Shown piece by piece: positions 9,599 through 18,966 of a stretch of DNA of 64,000 nt (position 1 is its first letter; each line of letters opens with the position of its first letter). The notes beneath the pieces were generated by a model, which worked only from the letters and a program-made list of their open reading frames with translations, did not search any database and was not told the DNA's origin. This DNA comes from Nosocomiicoccus ampullae (GTDB lineage: Bacteria; Bacillota; Bacilli; Staphylococcales; Salinicoccaceae), in the NCBI RefSeq assembly GCF_019357495.1, contig NZ_CP079110.1, positions 806,001 to 870,000 on the forward strand, read 5' to 3'. The position numbers and the translations under genes are program-made.

Positions 9599-10890
9599 CA
9601 AATAGAATTAAAAAGACTTTTAAAGGATCATTAGAAGTTCCTGGAGATAAGTCAATTACACACCGAGCGGTGATGATCGGAAGTTTAAGTAAAGGTACAA
9701 CAACAATTTATAAGCCCTTAATTAGTGACGATATTTTAAGAACGATTCAATGTATGAAAGAACTCGGTGCATATATTCATATCGAGGATGAAAGAATCGT
9801 TATTGAAAGTGGCGGTTTGTTGTCTCTAAATTCCCCAAAAGAAGCTCTTTATACAGGAAATAGTGGTACAACAACTCGTTTACTCACTGGTCTTATTGCA
9901 GGACTTAAGTTAAATGCTGAAATTAAAGGCGATTCTACAATTCAAAAGAGACCGATGAATCGTATAAAAATTCCATTAGAAGAAATGGGAGCAAATATAA
10001 GCTTAATTAACGATGAATATCCACCAATTAAAATACAAAAAAGCGAGTTAACAAGCATTACATATGAAATGCCTGTTGCGAGCGCACAAGTTAAAAGTGC
10101 GATTATATTCGCTGCTCTCGGTGCTAAAGGTGAAACAAAAATTATAGAAAAAAATATTTCTAGAAACCATACAGAGTTAATGTTAGCTGATTTTGGTGCC
10201 AATATAAGAGTCGATAATAATATAATTACAGTAAAAAGAACAGATTATTTAAATGCCCAAGAAGTTAGAGTACCTGGAGACATTTCAAGTGCTGCATTTT
10301 TAATGGTACTTGCTGCTATAATTCCTGGTAGTGATATTACAATTAGAAACGTATCGTTAAACGAGACAAGAAATGGTATTATTACTATTTTTAAAAAGAT
10401 TGATGCTAATATGACAGTAACTGTTAAAAATAATGATGGCGAACCATACGGTGATATACGAATAAAGTATAAAGAAAATCTAAAACCTTTTATGATTAAT
10501 GAGACACTTATCCCTAAACTCATCGATGAGATTCCTATCTTGACGGTTCTTGGACTATTCTTAAATGGTAAAAGTACTATTAAAGATGCTCAAGAACTAC
10601 GTGTTAAAGAAACAGACCGAATTGTAGCTGTAACGAATGAGTTAAAGAAATTTAATGCATCTTTCAATATTTTTGATGATGGGTATGAGATTATACCGAC
10701 TAACAATTTAACTCAATCTATTGAACAACTAAAAAGCTATAGCGATCATAGAATCATCATGATGTTAATTATTATGACGATAAAAATGAATCAAAAATTA
10801 AATATCGATGACATGTCACATTTAAATGTTTCATACCCAAATATTTTAGATGACATCGATTCAATCACAAAAGAGGTCGACTATGAGTAA
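9595..10890 (+). CDS. aroA: 3-phosphoshikimate 1-carboxyvinyltransferase (EPSP synthase)
   Basis: AroA joins shikimate 3-phosphate and phosphoenolpyruvate, the step before AroC. Recognisable motifs are V-P-G-D-K-S-I-T-H-R near residues 15-24, T-G-N-S-G-T-T-T-R-L near 98, and E-L-R-V-K-E-T-D-R-I. The N-S-G-T-T-T-R form is that of class II enzymes, which includes Gram-positive cocci; I infer this class from the motif only. The length of 431 aa is normal. The 3' end overlaps ypiA by 8 nt. Confidence 0.96.
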   Translation: MTNRIKKTFKGSLEVPGDKSITHRAVMIGSLSKGTTTIYKPLISDDILRTIQCMKELGAYIHIEDERIVIESGGLLSLNSPKEALYTGNSGTTTRLLTGLIAGLKLNAEIKGDSTIQKRPMNRIKIPLEEMGANISLINDEYPPIKIQKSELTSITYEMPVASAQVKSAIIFAALGAKGETKIIEKNISRNHTELMLADFGANIRVDNNIITVKRTDYLNAQEVRVPGDISSAAFLMVLAAIIPGSDITIRNVSLNETRNGIITIFKKIDANMTVTVKNNDGEPYGDIRIKYKENLKPFMINETLIPKLIDEIPILTVLGLFLNGKSTIKDAQELRVKETDRIVAVTNELKKFNASFNIFDDGYEIIPTNNLTQSIEQLKSYSDHRIIMMLIIMTIKMNQKLNIDDMSHLNVSYPNILDDIDSITKEVDYE

Positions 10891-12148
10891 CACTGTTGAA
10901 AAAGCAATTGATAAAATACGTGTTGGTAATTATGATAGCCAATCTATTGAAAGTGTCTTAGAAAATCTAACGAAATATAACGAAGAAGATGAGGAACTAC
11001 TATTTGTCCTTGGTGATTTGTTAGATTCAATTGGAGAAAAAGATGCTGCACAAATAATATTCAATCATCTATATAATACAAATAATTACGATGACAACCT
11101 ACTTTCATATTTAATCGACATTCATATCACTAATGGAAATATTGACGATGCATTATTATTATTAAATGAAGCAAAAGAAACGCCGACATCTTTATTATTA
11201 AAAGCTGAGGTATTTCAACAGATGCACTTAAATGATGTCGCTCTTAAAAATCTTTTAAAAGCAAAGAAATTAACCGACGATATCGTTATTGACTTTGCAA
11301 TTGCAGAGTTATACTTCTATGAGGGTAACTTACTCGAAGCAACGTATTATTATAAAAATGTCTTAAAAGAACTTGACTCAGTCAATAATATTAATGTGAA
11401 TTTAAGACTCGCAAATATTTATACAAACTTAATGGAATCAGAGACTGCACTCAAATACTTCAACGAAGTAGATTCTAGTGAATTTGAGAACGAAGATTAT
11501 TTTTCAAAAGGACTCGTTCATTTTCAGCTAGAACAATATAAAGAAGCTGAAAAGATGTTAATGACAGTTATCGAAAATGAACCGTATTTTATAAACGCAT
11601 ATATTTTACTTATGAAAATAAAAGAAAAAGAGTATGATTTCAGTGGGGCTATTCAATACCTTAAAGATTACAGCGTTCTCGATGATTTAAATCCTTTAAT
11701 TTATTATCATATCGGTCGATTGAATTTAAAATTAGGTCAAGTTGAAGAAGCAAAAGAGTATTTTAGTAAAGCTACTCATTTAGACTCTGAATATGAGGAC
11801 GCATTACTTATGCTATTTGAAAGTATATTAGAGTCTGATACGACTGAAGAAATTGAACAGTATACAAAACATTTAGATGTCAAAGAAATGTCACCCGACG
11901 CACTTCACTTACTCGGTACAATTGAAGCAAGAAATGAAAATGATGAAAAGGCAAAATTATACTACGGTGAAGCTGAAAAATATTTAAAAGATAACACTGA
12001 ATTTTTATCAGACTACTATTATTACTTAACTGAAATTCGAGACGATAAACGAATTGATATTCTAAATAAATTAATCAAACTTGAACCAAATAATTCAGAT
12101 TGGCAATTAGAGTTAGAATATATTAGAGGTGAGGAGGATGGATTCTAA
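10883..12148 (+). CDS. ypiA: TPR-repeat protein (YpiA-like)
   Basis: A 421-residue soluble protein built of tetratricopeptide-like helical pairs; the clearest repeats lie at about residues 190-320, for example Y-Y-H-I-G-R-L-N-L-K-L-G-Q-V-E-E-A-K-E-Y. The order aroA-ypiA-ypiB-ypiF-qcr matches B. subtilis, where YpiA has nearly the same length and no settled function. I choose ATG 10883, preceded by AGAGGT, over an upstream in-frame ATG (10850) that lies deep in aroA without a ribosome binding site. It overlaps the next start by 11 nt. Confidence 0.85.
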   Translation: MSNTVEKAIDKIRVGNYDSQSIESVLENLTKYNEEDEELLFVLGDLLDSIGEKDAAQIIFNHLYNTNNYDDNLLSYLIDIHITNGNIDDALLLLNEAKETPTSLLLKAEVFQQMHLNDVALKNLLKAKKLTDDIVIDFAIAELYFYEGNLLEATYYYKNVLKELDSVNNINVNLRLANIYTNLMESETALKYFNEVDSSEFENEDYFSKGLVHFQLEQYKEAEKMLMTVIENEPYFINAYILLMKIKEKEYDFSGAIQYLKDYSVLDDLNPLIYYHIGRLNLKLGQVEEAKEYFSKATHLDSEYEDALLMLFESILESDTTEEIEQYTKHLDVKEMSPDALHLLGTIEARNENDEKAKLYYGEAEKYLKDNTEFLSDYYYYLTEIRDDKRIDILNKLIKLEPNNSDWQLELEYIRGEEDGF

Positions 12149-12581
12149 AAGAGATTTTTTCGACTATTTTTTACACAAATATAACAACTTAAATTATCAA
12201 ATTGTTTGGATATTAAATTTTATAAAGTCAGACAATAATTTATTAAAAAACGTTACTTTAATAAATAACGATACAAATATACAATTAGTTATTTCAGAGC
12301 GTTACCCATATGTCATGCTAAAAATAGATTCTATTGTTATTTTGGATAGTGAAGACATTCTTTATCATCTAAATAAATATAAAAATCATCCAATTTTTAT
12401 GGATTTTCATATGAAAGAAGATATAAAGCTAAAAGAAGTTAAAATTAATCAAGTATATGAGACGTATTATTTAGAGAAAAATAATTCAATCGATCACCTT
12501 ATTGATGAGGCATTAATTAATAAGGATGAAAAAAAGTTTAATATACTCTCAAAATTAATAAAAAATATAAACGAGGGATAG
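12138..12581 (+). CDS. ypiB: UPF0302/IDEAL-domain protein (YpiB-like)
   Basis: A 147-residue protein between ypiA and ypiF, the conserved place of ypiB. The C-terminal part, I-D-H-L-I-D-E-A-L-I-N-K-D-E-K-K-F, fits the short IDEAL domain found at the end of YpiB-type proteins; the N-terminal part would be the UPF0302 domain, with W-I-L-N near residue 25. I prefer ATG 12138 because GAGGTG lies 6-7 nt upstream; a GTG at 12129 lies inside that site. The function is unknown; the neighbourhood suggests a link to the bc complex operon. Confidence 0.75.
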   Translation: MDSKRDFFDYFLHKYNNLNYQIVWILNFIKSDNNLLKNVTLINNDTNIQLVISERYPYVMLKIDSIVILDSEDILYHLNKYKNHPIFMDFHMKEDIKLKEVKINQVYETYYLEKNNSIDHLIDEALINKDEKKFNILSKLIKNINEG

Positions 12582-12583
12582 TT

Positions 12584-13012
12584 ATGTTATACAACTACCA
12601 TGATTTATCATTAATTAAAGATGAAATTGAGTTTGTCGACACGGCGGTGATACCAGTCGTAGATGTTGATATTACCGATGGTCGTTTAGAGAATTCAAAC
12701 AACATCGAACTTATGCAGCACGTATTATTTTTATTAGAAAAACAGCTGAAAGGTCGTCTATTAATTACACCATTGTTTTCAGTAATTAATAATGATTCAA
12801 GCAATGTAGTAAACTATGGTAACCAATTAAAAGACTTTGGATTTAAACATATCGTAATTTTAACTGTTAATAATAGAGATATTGAAGAGTTTGATCAAAT
12901 TAAATTAAATAGTATACCACTTGAAAATTTTGAAGCAGATGTTATGCAATCACTTGTAAAAGATGAGATGACAAATGTTTTAAAACAAATTATTAAATTC
13001 TGGAATCAATAA
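12584..13012 (+). CDS. ypiF: DUF2487 protein (YpiF-like)
   Basis: A 142-residue soluble protein, 2 nt after ypiB with GAGGGATAG before the ATG. The segment F-V-D-T-A-V-I-P-V-V-D-V-D near residues 16-28 and the position directly before qcrA agree with YpiF/DUF2487. Its function is not established. A promoter for qcrA lies between this gene and qcrA, so ypiF ends the upstream operon. Confidence 0.75.
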   Translation: MLYNYHDLSLIKDEIEFVDTAVIPVVDVDITDGRLENSNNIELMQHVLFLLEKQLKGRLLITPLFSVINNDSSNVVNYGNQLKDFGFKHIVILTVNNRDIEEFDQIKLNSIPLENFEADVMQSLVKDEMTNVLKQIIKFWNQ

Positions 13013-13064
13013 AATGTACTTTTATAAAAATTAGAAAAGTTTGTCTAAAATATGAAAAGACTTG

Positions 13065-13093
13065 TTGACCATGCTTATCTAATAGGATAAACT
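13065..13093 (+). promoter_or_regulatory. Probable promoter of qcrABC
   Basis: A -35 TTGACC (13065-13070), 17-nt spacer and -10 TAAACT (13088-13093) lie in the 137-nt gap before qcrA. The rest of the gap shows no other clear element. Confidence 0.6.
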
Positions 13094-13149
13094 TAATATG
13101 TCTTAGTTATTAATATAGAAAAGATTGTAAGTTTGAGGGGGGAAATGGA

Positions 13150-13650
13150 ATGTCAAATAAAGTTACTCGACGCCAATTTCTAAACTATTCATTAATGGGT
13201 GTCGGTTCTTTTATGGCAGCCGGAATGATTCTACCAATGGGTAGATTCGCATTAGATCCATTATTCCAGACTGATGCTGAAGGTGACGAAATCGTTACAA
13301 GTGTTAAGGTTAGTGAAATAACAGAAGAACCTGAGAAGGTTGATTTCACATTTACCCAACAAGATGCTTGGTACGAAAGTGAAGTTACTAACTTTGCATG
13401 GGTCTATAAAGATGGGGACAAGCTTGTCGGATTATCGCCTGTATGTAAACACTTAGGTTGTACAGTTACATGGGCTGGAGATGATAATAACCCAGATATG
13501 TTCTTCTGTCCTTGCCATAACGGTCTGTATACTAAAGATGGTAACAACGTACCAGGGACACCTCCACGTGGACCACTTGATGAGTTCGAAGTTGGAGAAA
13601 AAGATGGATATATCACAATTGGTAAGAAAAAAGAGAACACGCTTGTTTGA
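13150..13650 (+). CDS. qcrA: Menaquinol:cytochrome c reductase Rieske iron-sulfur subunit
   Basis: QcrA carries the [2Fe-2S] cluster that takes the first electron from menaquinol. The N-terminus has a twin-Arg-type motif (T-R-R-Q-F-L) and one membrane anchor. Rieske box 1 is C-K-H-L-G-C (residues 99-104; ligands C99 and H101) and box 2 is C-P-C-H (120-123; ligands C120 and H123), with C104 and C122 placed for the disulfide. A G-rich AGGGGGG site precedes the ATG. It is the first gene of qcrABC and is complete at 166 aa. Confidence 0.96.
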   Translation: MSNKVTRRQFLNYSLMGVGSFMAAGMILPMGRFALDPLFQTDAEGDEIVTSVKVSEITEEPEKVDFTFTQQDAWYESEVTNFAWVYKDGDKLVGLSPVCKHLGCTVTWAGDDNNPDMFFCPCHNGLYTKDGNNVPGTPPRGPLDEFEVGEKDGYITIGKKKENTLV

Positions 13651-13669
13651 GTAAAATAGGAGGGATTTT

Positions 13670-14344
13670 ATGCTAAATCGTATTTACGATTGGATTGATG
13701 ATAGAATTGATATCACTCCGATTTGGAGAGACATCGCTGATCACGAAGTGCCTGAGCACGTTAACCCTGCCTATCACTTCTCAGCATTCGTCTACTGTTT
13801 TGGTGGATTAACTTTCTTCATTACAGTAATTCAAGTTCTATCCGGTATGTTTTTAACAATGTATTACGTACCAGACATCGTTAATGCTTGGAACTCTGTT
13901 TATTATCTGCAAAACGATGTTGCAGCTGGTATGATTGTACGCGGTATGCACCACTGGGGTGCGAGTTTAGTAGTTGTAATGATGTTCTTACATACATTAA
14001 GAGTATTCTTTACAGGTGCTTATAAATCTCCACGTGAATTAAACTGGGTAGTAGGGGTATTACTATTCATGGTAATGTTAGGATTAGCATTTACTGGTTA
14101 CTTACTACCATGGGATATGAAAGCATTATTCGCAACGAATGTTGGTCTTGATATTGCTGAATCAGTACCATTTATTGGTGAATGGATTAAAACACTACTC
14201 GCTGGAGATGCAGAAATTGTAGGCGCACAGACTCTAACAAGATTCTTTGCGATTCACGTATTCTTCCTACCTGCAGCATTGTTTGTATTAATGGGGATTC
14301 ACTTTATCTTAATACGTAGACAAGGAATTTCAGGTCCACTATAG
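13670..14344 (+). CDS. qcrB: Menaquinol:cytochrome c reductase cytochrome b subunit
   Basis: QcrB is the b6-type haem protein of the bc complex. The 224 aa contain four membrane helices, starting about residue 35, with the haem-ligand region around H94-H95 (H-H-W-G-A) and F-L-H-T-L-R, and a later I-H-V-F-F-L-P helix. The length equals that of B. subtilis QcrB. It has GGAGGG before the ATG and lies 19 nt after qcrA. Like b6f-type complexes, the remaining helices are in qcrC. Confidence 0.95.
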   Translation: MLNRIYDWIDDRIDITPIWRDIADHEVPEHVNPAYHFSAFVYCFGGLTFFITVIQVLSGMFLTMYYVPDIVNAWNSVYYLQNDVAAGMIVRGMHHWGASLVVVMMFLHTLRVFFTGAYKSPRELNWVVGVLLFMVMLGLAFTGYLLPWDMKALFATNVGLDIAESVPFIGEWIKTLLAGDAEIVGAQTLTRFFAIHVFFLPAALFVLMGIHFILIRRQGISGPL

Positions 14345-14373
14345 GATCTAATTTTTAGGGGAGGTAGAAATTA

Positions 14374-15165
14374 ATGAAGCGCGGTAAAGGTCTTAAGTTT
14401 GTTGGAGACTCACGAATTCAAAGCTATGAAAAACCAAAGCTAAATCGCGACTACTCAGAATTCCCTGGTAGAACAGAAGAATTCTACCCAGACTTCTTAT
14501 TAAAAGAATGGTTGACTGGTGCGGTATTCTTAGTTGGTTTTCTATGCTTAATCGTTGCTGACCCGGCACCTCTTGAGAGAATGGCTGATGCAACAGATAC
14601 AGGTTATATTCCATTACCTGACTGGTATTTCTTATTCTTATACCAGATTCTTAAGTATTCATATGCATCTGGTCCATTTAACGTAGTAGGTGCAATTATT
14701 ATTCCTGGTCTAGCAATGGGGGCATTACTATTAATGCCTTGGTTAGATACTTCAAAACACAGAAACTGGAAAAAACGCCCAGTAGCGGCAAGTTTAATGA
14801 TTGTTTCAGTAGCTATTATTTTCTATGCAACTTGGGAATCAGTTGCATACCACGACTGGGAACAACAAGCTGAACAAGGTAAAATTGTGTTCTCAAACTT
14901 AGATTCTGATGATCCAGTATTCAATGAATTAATTCGTACGAACTGTACAAGCTGTCACGGAGGAGAACTAACAGGTGCATCTGGTCCAGACTTAGTAACT
15001 CCAGACCTTGATGAAGGCACTGTTAAAGCTTTCGTAGAAAACGGTACAGAAACGATGCCAGCATTTAAAGATACGCTGACTGAAGATGAGATTGATGAAA
15101 TTTCTCAATTCATTGCTAACCTTGAACTTACAGATAAAAAGAACGCTGACAATACTGGTGAATAA
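14374..15165 (+). CDS. qcrC: Menaquinol:cytochrome c reductase cytochrome b/c subunit
   Basis: QcrC fuses a subunit-IV-like part with three membrane helices (about residues 48-70, 90-120, 136-158) to a C-terminal cytochrome c domain. The haem c site C-T-S-C-H is at residues 191-195, and a later Met in E-T-M-P-A-F is the likely sixth ligand. The P-D-W-Y-F-L-F motif near residue 87 is typical of this subunit and its b6f relative. Complete at 263 aa. It ends the operon. Confidence 0.95.
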   Translation: MKRGKGLKFVGDSRIQSYEKPKLNRDYSEFPGRTEEFYPDFLLKEWLTGAVFLVGFLCLIVADPAPLERMADATDTGYIPLPDWYFLFLYQILKYSYASGPFNVVGAIIIPGLAMGALLLMPWLDTSKHRNWKKRPVAASLMIVSVAIIFYATWESVAYHDWEQQAEQGKIVFSNLDSDDPVFNELIRTNCTSCHGGELTGASGPDLVTPDLDEGTVKAFVENGTETMPAFKDTLTEDEIDEISQFIANLELTDKKNADNTGE

Positions 15166-15174
15166 TTAAAATTT

Positions 15175-15210
15175 TACCCTCGATGCAAGACGCATTGAGG
15201 GTATTTTTAT
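15175..15210 (+). terminator. Intrinsic terminator after qcrC
   Basis: A 12-bp stem with one G-T pair, TACCCTCGATGC (15175-15186) / GCATTGAGGGTA (15192-15203), is followed by TTTTTAT. Confidence 0.92.
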
Positions 15211-15220
15211 AGGTGACTTT

Positions 15221-15802
15221 ATGACTCAGTTATTATACCAATTGATGTATAATCGAATATTTTTAATTATATTACTCATATCAAATTTTCTTGGTACAAT
15301 TTATGGTTATTATTGGTATCATGGACAATTATCTGTAACAAAGTGGTATTTTTATCCATTTGTTCCAGACAGTCCAACAGCAACTCTATTTTTATGTATT
15401 GTAATTGTATCAATTCTCTTTAATAAAAAATACGGTTTAATAGATGCTTTAGCATTTACAACTTTGATTAAGTATGGTGTTTGGGCGGTCATTATGAATT
15501 TTCTATTTTTCTTTGAATTAAACATGATTACACCAGTTGGTCTCATGCTAATCATGTCTCATAGTATAATGGCGCTTCAAGCATTTTTATTTTTACCACA
15601 TTTAGAAATTAAACCATGGCATTTTTATGTTACAGCGCTTTGGTTATTTCATAATGATGTAATCGACTACGTCTATATGCAGTATCCAAAATATGGGTCG
15701 TTAGATCGTTTTAGTGATCATATTGGATATTTATCATTTTGGTTAACGGTAATTGTTTTAGTATTGCTTAAAACGTTAGTACCAACTAAACGTTTGAATT
15801 GA
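15221..15802 (+). CDS. ypjA: DUF1405 integral membrane protein (YpjA-like)
   Basis: A 193-residue protein with about five or six membrane helices. Position after qcrC matches B. subtilis ypjA (DUF1405). Conserved-looking motifs include Y-Y-W-Y and F-H-N-D-V-I-D-Y near residue 144. The function is unknown; the repeated association with qcr suggests a role with the respiratory chain. AGGTGA precedes the ATG. The promoter of the next gene overlaps its stop codon. Confidence 0.8.
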   Translation: MTQLLYQLMYNRIFLIILLISNFLGTIYGYYWYHGQLSVTKWYFYPFVPDSPTATLFLCIVIVSILFNKKYGLIDALAFTTLIKYGVWAVIMNFLFFFELNMITPVGLMLIMSHSIMALQAFLFLPHLEIKPWHFYVTALWLFHNDVIDYVYMQYPKYGSLDRFSDHIGYLSFWLTVIVLVLLKTLVPTKRLN

Positions 15803-15828
15803 CTTTAAAATGCTTTCTAAAGTATGAT
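15799..15828 (+). promoter_or_regulatory. Probable promoter of the zinc peptidase gene
   Basis: A -35 TTGACT (15799-15804), 18-nt spacer and -10 TATGAT (15823-15828), each 5 of 6 to consensus. The -35 overlaps the ypjA stop codon. Confidence 0.65.
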
Positions 15829-15856
15829 GTATATTGAAGAATAGGAGAGTTGTTTT

Positions 15857-16555
15857 ATGTTGATGTATATTATATATTTCGCTATTCTTTTAATTGTACC
15901 ATTACTCGCTCAAATGAACGTAACCTCGACATTTAAAAAATATAGTCGAGTCCGTTCTACGAGCGGTTTAACAGGTAAAGAAGTAGCAGAAATGATCTTA
16001 AAAGAAAATGGTATTTATGACGTTGAAGTGTTACGTGGGAAAGGTCAACTTACTGACCATTATGATCCAGGTAAAAAAGTTGTTGTATTATCACCAGATA
16101 ACTACGACAAACCATCGGTTGCTGGTACAGCAGTTGCGGCACACGAAGTAGGACACGCAATTCAACACGCAACTGGTTATATGTTTTTAAACTTTAGATC
16201 AGCAATATTTCCACTTGCACAATTTGGAAGTAATTTTGCGTTCTTCTTAATTATGGCAGGTATTTTACTCACTGCAGGAATGCAGGCATCTGGTCCAACA
16301 CTAGGAACTTATTTACTCTGGGGCGGAATTGGTTTATTCGCATTCTCAGTATTATTCCAAATCGTCACATTACCAGTTGAATTCGATGCTTCAAATCGAG
16401 CGATGAAACAAATTCAGCGATTAAATATTGTGAATGAAAAAGAATACCGTCATGCTAAAAAGGTACTTAGTGCAGCAGCAATGACTTACGTGGCAGCAAC
16501 AGCAACAGCTGTAGCTGAACTAGTAAGATTAATTTTAATAGCTAGAAATAACTAA
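15857..16555 (+). CDS. yugP: Membrane-bound zinc metallopeptidase (YugP-like)
   Basis: A 232-residue membrane protein with an N-terminal helix (about 2-18), the zinc-binding motif H-E-V-G-H at residues 96-100, and two further membrane segments (about 126-150, 153-172). This is the layout of the Zn_peptidase_2/YugP family. Substrates are not known. It has its own promoter and terminator; B. subtilis yugP is elsewhere on the chromosome, so its place next to ypjA is lineage-specific. Confidence 0.88.
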   Translation: MLMYIIYFAILLIVPLLAQMNVTSTFKKYSRVRSTSGLTGKEVAEMILKENGIYDVEVLRGKGQLTDHYDPGKKVVVLSPDNYDKPSVAGTAVAAHEVGHAIQHATGYMFLNFRSAIFPLAQFGSNFAFFLIMAGILLTAGMQASGPTLGTYLLWGGIGLFAFSVLFQIVTLPVEFDASNRAMKQIQRLNIVNEKEYRHAKKVLSAAAMTYVAATATAVAELVRLILIARNN

Positions 16556-16588
16556 AACTACTCAAATTATTGAGTAGTTTTTTTATTT
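16555..16588 (+). terminator. Intrinsic terminator after the zinc peptidase gene
   Basis: A perfect 11-bp stem AAACTACTCAA (16555-16565) / TTGAGTAGTTT (16570-16580) with loop ATTA is followed by a run of T. Confidence 0.93.
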
Positions 16589-16615
16589 CACAATAATCAA
16601 TTTCTTTATTATACT
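16587..16615 (+). promoter_or_regulatory. Probable promoter of bshA
   Basis: A -35 TTCACA (16587-16592), 17-nt spacer and -10 TATACT (16610-16615), both 5 of 6 to consensus, lie 33 nt before the bshA start. Confidence 0.6.
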
Positions 16616-16648
16616 TATATGGAACATTATTTAAAAAGGAAGATTTAA

Positions 16649-17785
16649 ATGAAAATTGGAGTGACATGTTATCCAAGTGTTGGTGGAAGTGGGATTATCG
16701 CGACAGAACTTGCAATAGAAATGTCAAAACTCGGCCATGAGATTCATTTTATTGCTTCTAGTGTTCCATTTCGATTAATAGGTAATTATTCTAATATTTA
16801 TGTACATACAGTTGAAATCAACGATTATAATGTCTTTAAATTTAGACCATACGACATTACCCTTGCTTCAAAAATTGCAGAAGTTATTGATTTACATGAT
16901 TTAGATGTTATTCATATGCATTATGCGATACCACACGCTGTGGCGGGTATATTAGGAAATCAGATGTCTAAACGTAATGTTGGTATTATAACGACGCTTC
17001 ACGGTACAGATATTACTGTTTTAGGTCATGATAGAAGCCTAGAACCTGCGATACGTTTTGGTATTGAAAATTCCGACGTAACGACGGCTGTGTCAAATAG
17101 CTTAAAACAACAAACTATTGATATGATTAAACCAAATAAAGATATCGAAACTATCTACAACTTTGTAGATGAAACTCGTTTCAATAGAAATAATTTAGAA
17201 GAAGTAAAAAGTCACATGAAACAGAGTCTTGGTATCGATCAAGACTCAAAAGTGATTATGCATTCATCTAACTTCAGAAAAATTAAAAACATAAAAACGA
17301 TAGTAGAAGCTTTTTATATTATCCAAAAATCTGTAAAGAGTGATTTAGTTTTAGCTGGAGATGGACCTGAAATTGGTCCAGTCCGAGACTTAATCTACGA
17401 ACTTGGTATAGAAGATAAAGTTCATCTCGTCGGTCAACAAACAGATGTTACATCATTTTATAAAATGAGTGACTTATTCATGCTATTAAGTATCAAAGAA
17501 AGTTTTGGCCTTGCGCTTTTAGAAGCAATGAATTGTGGTAGTGTACCTATCGGTTCAAATGCAGGGGGAATTAAAGAGGTTATTAAGCACGGTGAAACTG
17601 GTTATATAGTTGATGTGTACGACAAAGAAGCTGCAGCAGAACATGCCGTAGAGTTGTTAACGAATGAAACACTTTATAAAGATATGCAAGAAACAATGAT
17701 TAAAGATGTAAGAGCTCGATTTGGAGAAAAAGAAATTGTCTCACAATACGAAGATATTTATAAATCAGTCATTAAGGAAAATTGA
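16649..17785 (+). CDS. bshA: N-acetyl-alpha-D-glucosaminyl L-malate synthase
   Basis: BshA is a GT4-type glycosyltransferase that joins GlcNAc to L-malate, the first step of bacillithiol synthesis. The start M-K-I-G-V-T-C-Y-P-S-V-G-G-S-G is the family signature, and the C-terminal nucleotide-binding region has K-E-S-F-G-L-A-L-L-E-A-M near residue 290. The length is 378 aa. In B. subtilis bshA (ypjH) also precedes cca. With BrxA and the Msr enzymes in this window it belongs to the thiol redox system. Confidence 0.95.
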   Translation: MKIGVTCYPSVGGSGIIATELAIEMSKLGHEIHFIASSVPFRLIGNYSNIYVHTVEINDYNVFKFRPYDITLASKIAEVIDLHDLDVIHMHYAIPHAVAGILGNQMSKRNVGIITTLHGTDITVLGHDRSLEPAIRFGIENSDVTTAVSNSLKQQTIDMIKPNKDIETIYNFVDETRFNRNNLEEVKSHMKQSLGIDQDSKVIMHSSNFRKIKNIKTIVEAFYIIQKSVKSDLVLAGDGPEIGPVRDLIYELGIEDKVHLVGQQTDVTSFYKMSDLFMLLSIKESFGLALLEAMNCGSVPIGSNAGGIKEVIKHGETGYIVDVYDKEAAAEHAVELLTNETLYKDMQETMIKDVRARFGEKEIVSQYEDIYKSVIKEN

Positions 17786-17787
17786 TT

Positions 17788-18966
17788 ATGAATCTTGAAG
17801 AAACTTTTAAAGAAGCAAATTTAATATTAGATACGCTACAAAAAAATGGATTTGAAGCTTATTTTGTCGGTGGATCAGTTAGAGATTATTTAATGAACGT
17901 AGACATTGGAGATATCGATATTACTACGAATGCACTCCCAGAAGATATTCAAAATATATTTCCACGTACCATTGACGTCGGAGTTGAACATGGCACCGTG
18001 ATTGTCGTTATAAATAAAACTCCATTTGAAGTGACAACTTATCGTACCGAGACAACGTATTCAGATTATAGAAGACCGGATTCAGTGTCTTTTACAACAT
18101 CTATAAAAGAGGATTTAGCACGTCGTGACTTTACAATGAATGCAATTGCTATGGATCGAATGTTTAAAATTTATGACCCGTACAACGGACAATTATCAAT
18201 TAAAAATAAAGAAATTATAACAGTTGGAGATCCATATGAACGTTTTAATGAAGATGCATTAAGAATGCTTCGTGCAATTCGTTTTGTATCACAATTAGAT
18301 TTTAAATTAAATAAAAGTACATTTAATGCAATCTCACAGCTTGCTTCTAATGTAAAGTACATCTCAGTTGAACGTATCGTACAAGAATTAAAAAAACTTT
18401 ATAGTGGCGTAAATGTATCACATGCGAAAAGCTTATTAATTCATTCTGAAATACTTAATTTCTTACCTTATTTTAATAAGTTAGATATAGATTATGTTAA
18501 AAAAACAAATGTACATTCACTCATCAATGAAATTATCATTCAACAAATATTGAACGAAAATAATCATTTTGAAAATGAGTTAAAGCTTTCGAATGATGAA
18601 AAAAATAATATCAAGGATTCATTAAGACTTTATAAAAATCTATCTGAAAATGAATCACCAATTATACTCGCATATAATTATACTGAACATGATATATTAA
18701 ATTTAAAAAATATTATTAATGATAATAATTTTTTAAACCAACAATATTTAAAGCAAATCAACGATATACTATTAGAAAAGAAACGACTAATGATTAGAAG
18801 CAAGAAAGATCTTGCTGTTAACGGTAATGACCTAATGAAAACATTAAATAGACGTGGAGGCCCTTGGTTAAAAGAGTTAATTTCAGAAATTGAAAGAAAT
18901 GTTTTATTTAATAAATTAGACAATAATTATGAGTCTATTATTGAGTGGGTGAAAGATGAATATTAA
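17788..18966 (+). CDS. cca: CCA tRNA nucleotidyltransferase
   Basis: This enzyme adds or repairs the 3' CCA of tRNA. The class II head domain shows G-G-S-V-R-D at residues 28-33 and the metal-binding D-I-D at 42-44, then R-R-D-F-T-M-N-A and R-M-L-R-A-I-R-F. The length of 392 aa is normal. I choose ATG 17788: AAGGAAA ends 7 nt upstream, while the TTG at 17782 overlaps the bshA stop. The end overlaps birA by 11 nt. Confidence 0.95.
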   Translation: MNLEETFKEANLILDTLQKNGFEAYFVGGSVRDYLMNVDIGDIDITTNALPEDIQNIFPRTIDVGVEHGTVIVVINKTPFEVTTYRTETTYSDYRRPDSVSFTTSIKEDLARRDFTMNAIAMDRMFKIYDPYNGQLSIKNKEIITVGDPYERFNEDALRMLRAIRFVSQLDFKLNKSTFNAISQLASNVKYISVERIVQELKKLYSGVNVSHAKSLLIHSEILNFLPYFNKLDIDYVKKTNVHSLINEIIIQQILNENNHFENELKLSNDEKNNIKDSLRLYKNLSENESPIILAYNYTEHDILNLKNIINDNNFLNQQYLKQINDILLEKKRLMIRSKKDLAVNGNDLMKTLNRRGGPWLKELISEIERNVLFNKLDNNYESIIEWVKDEY

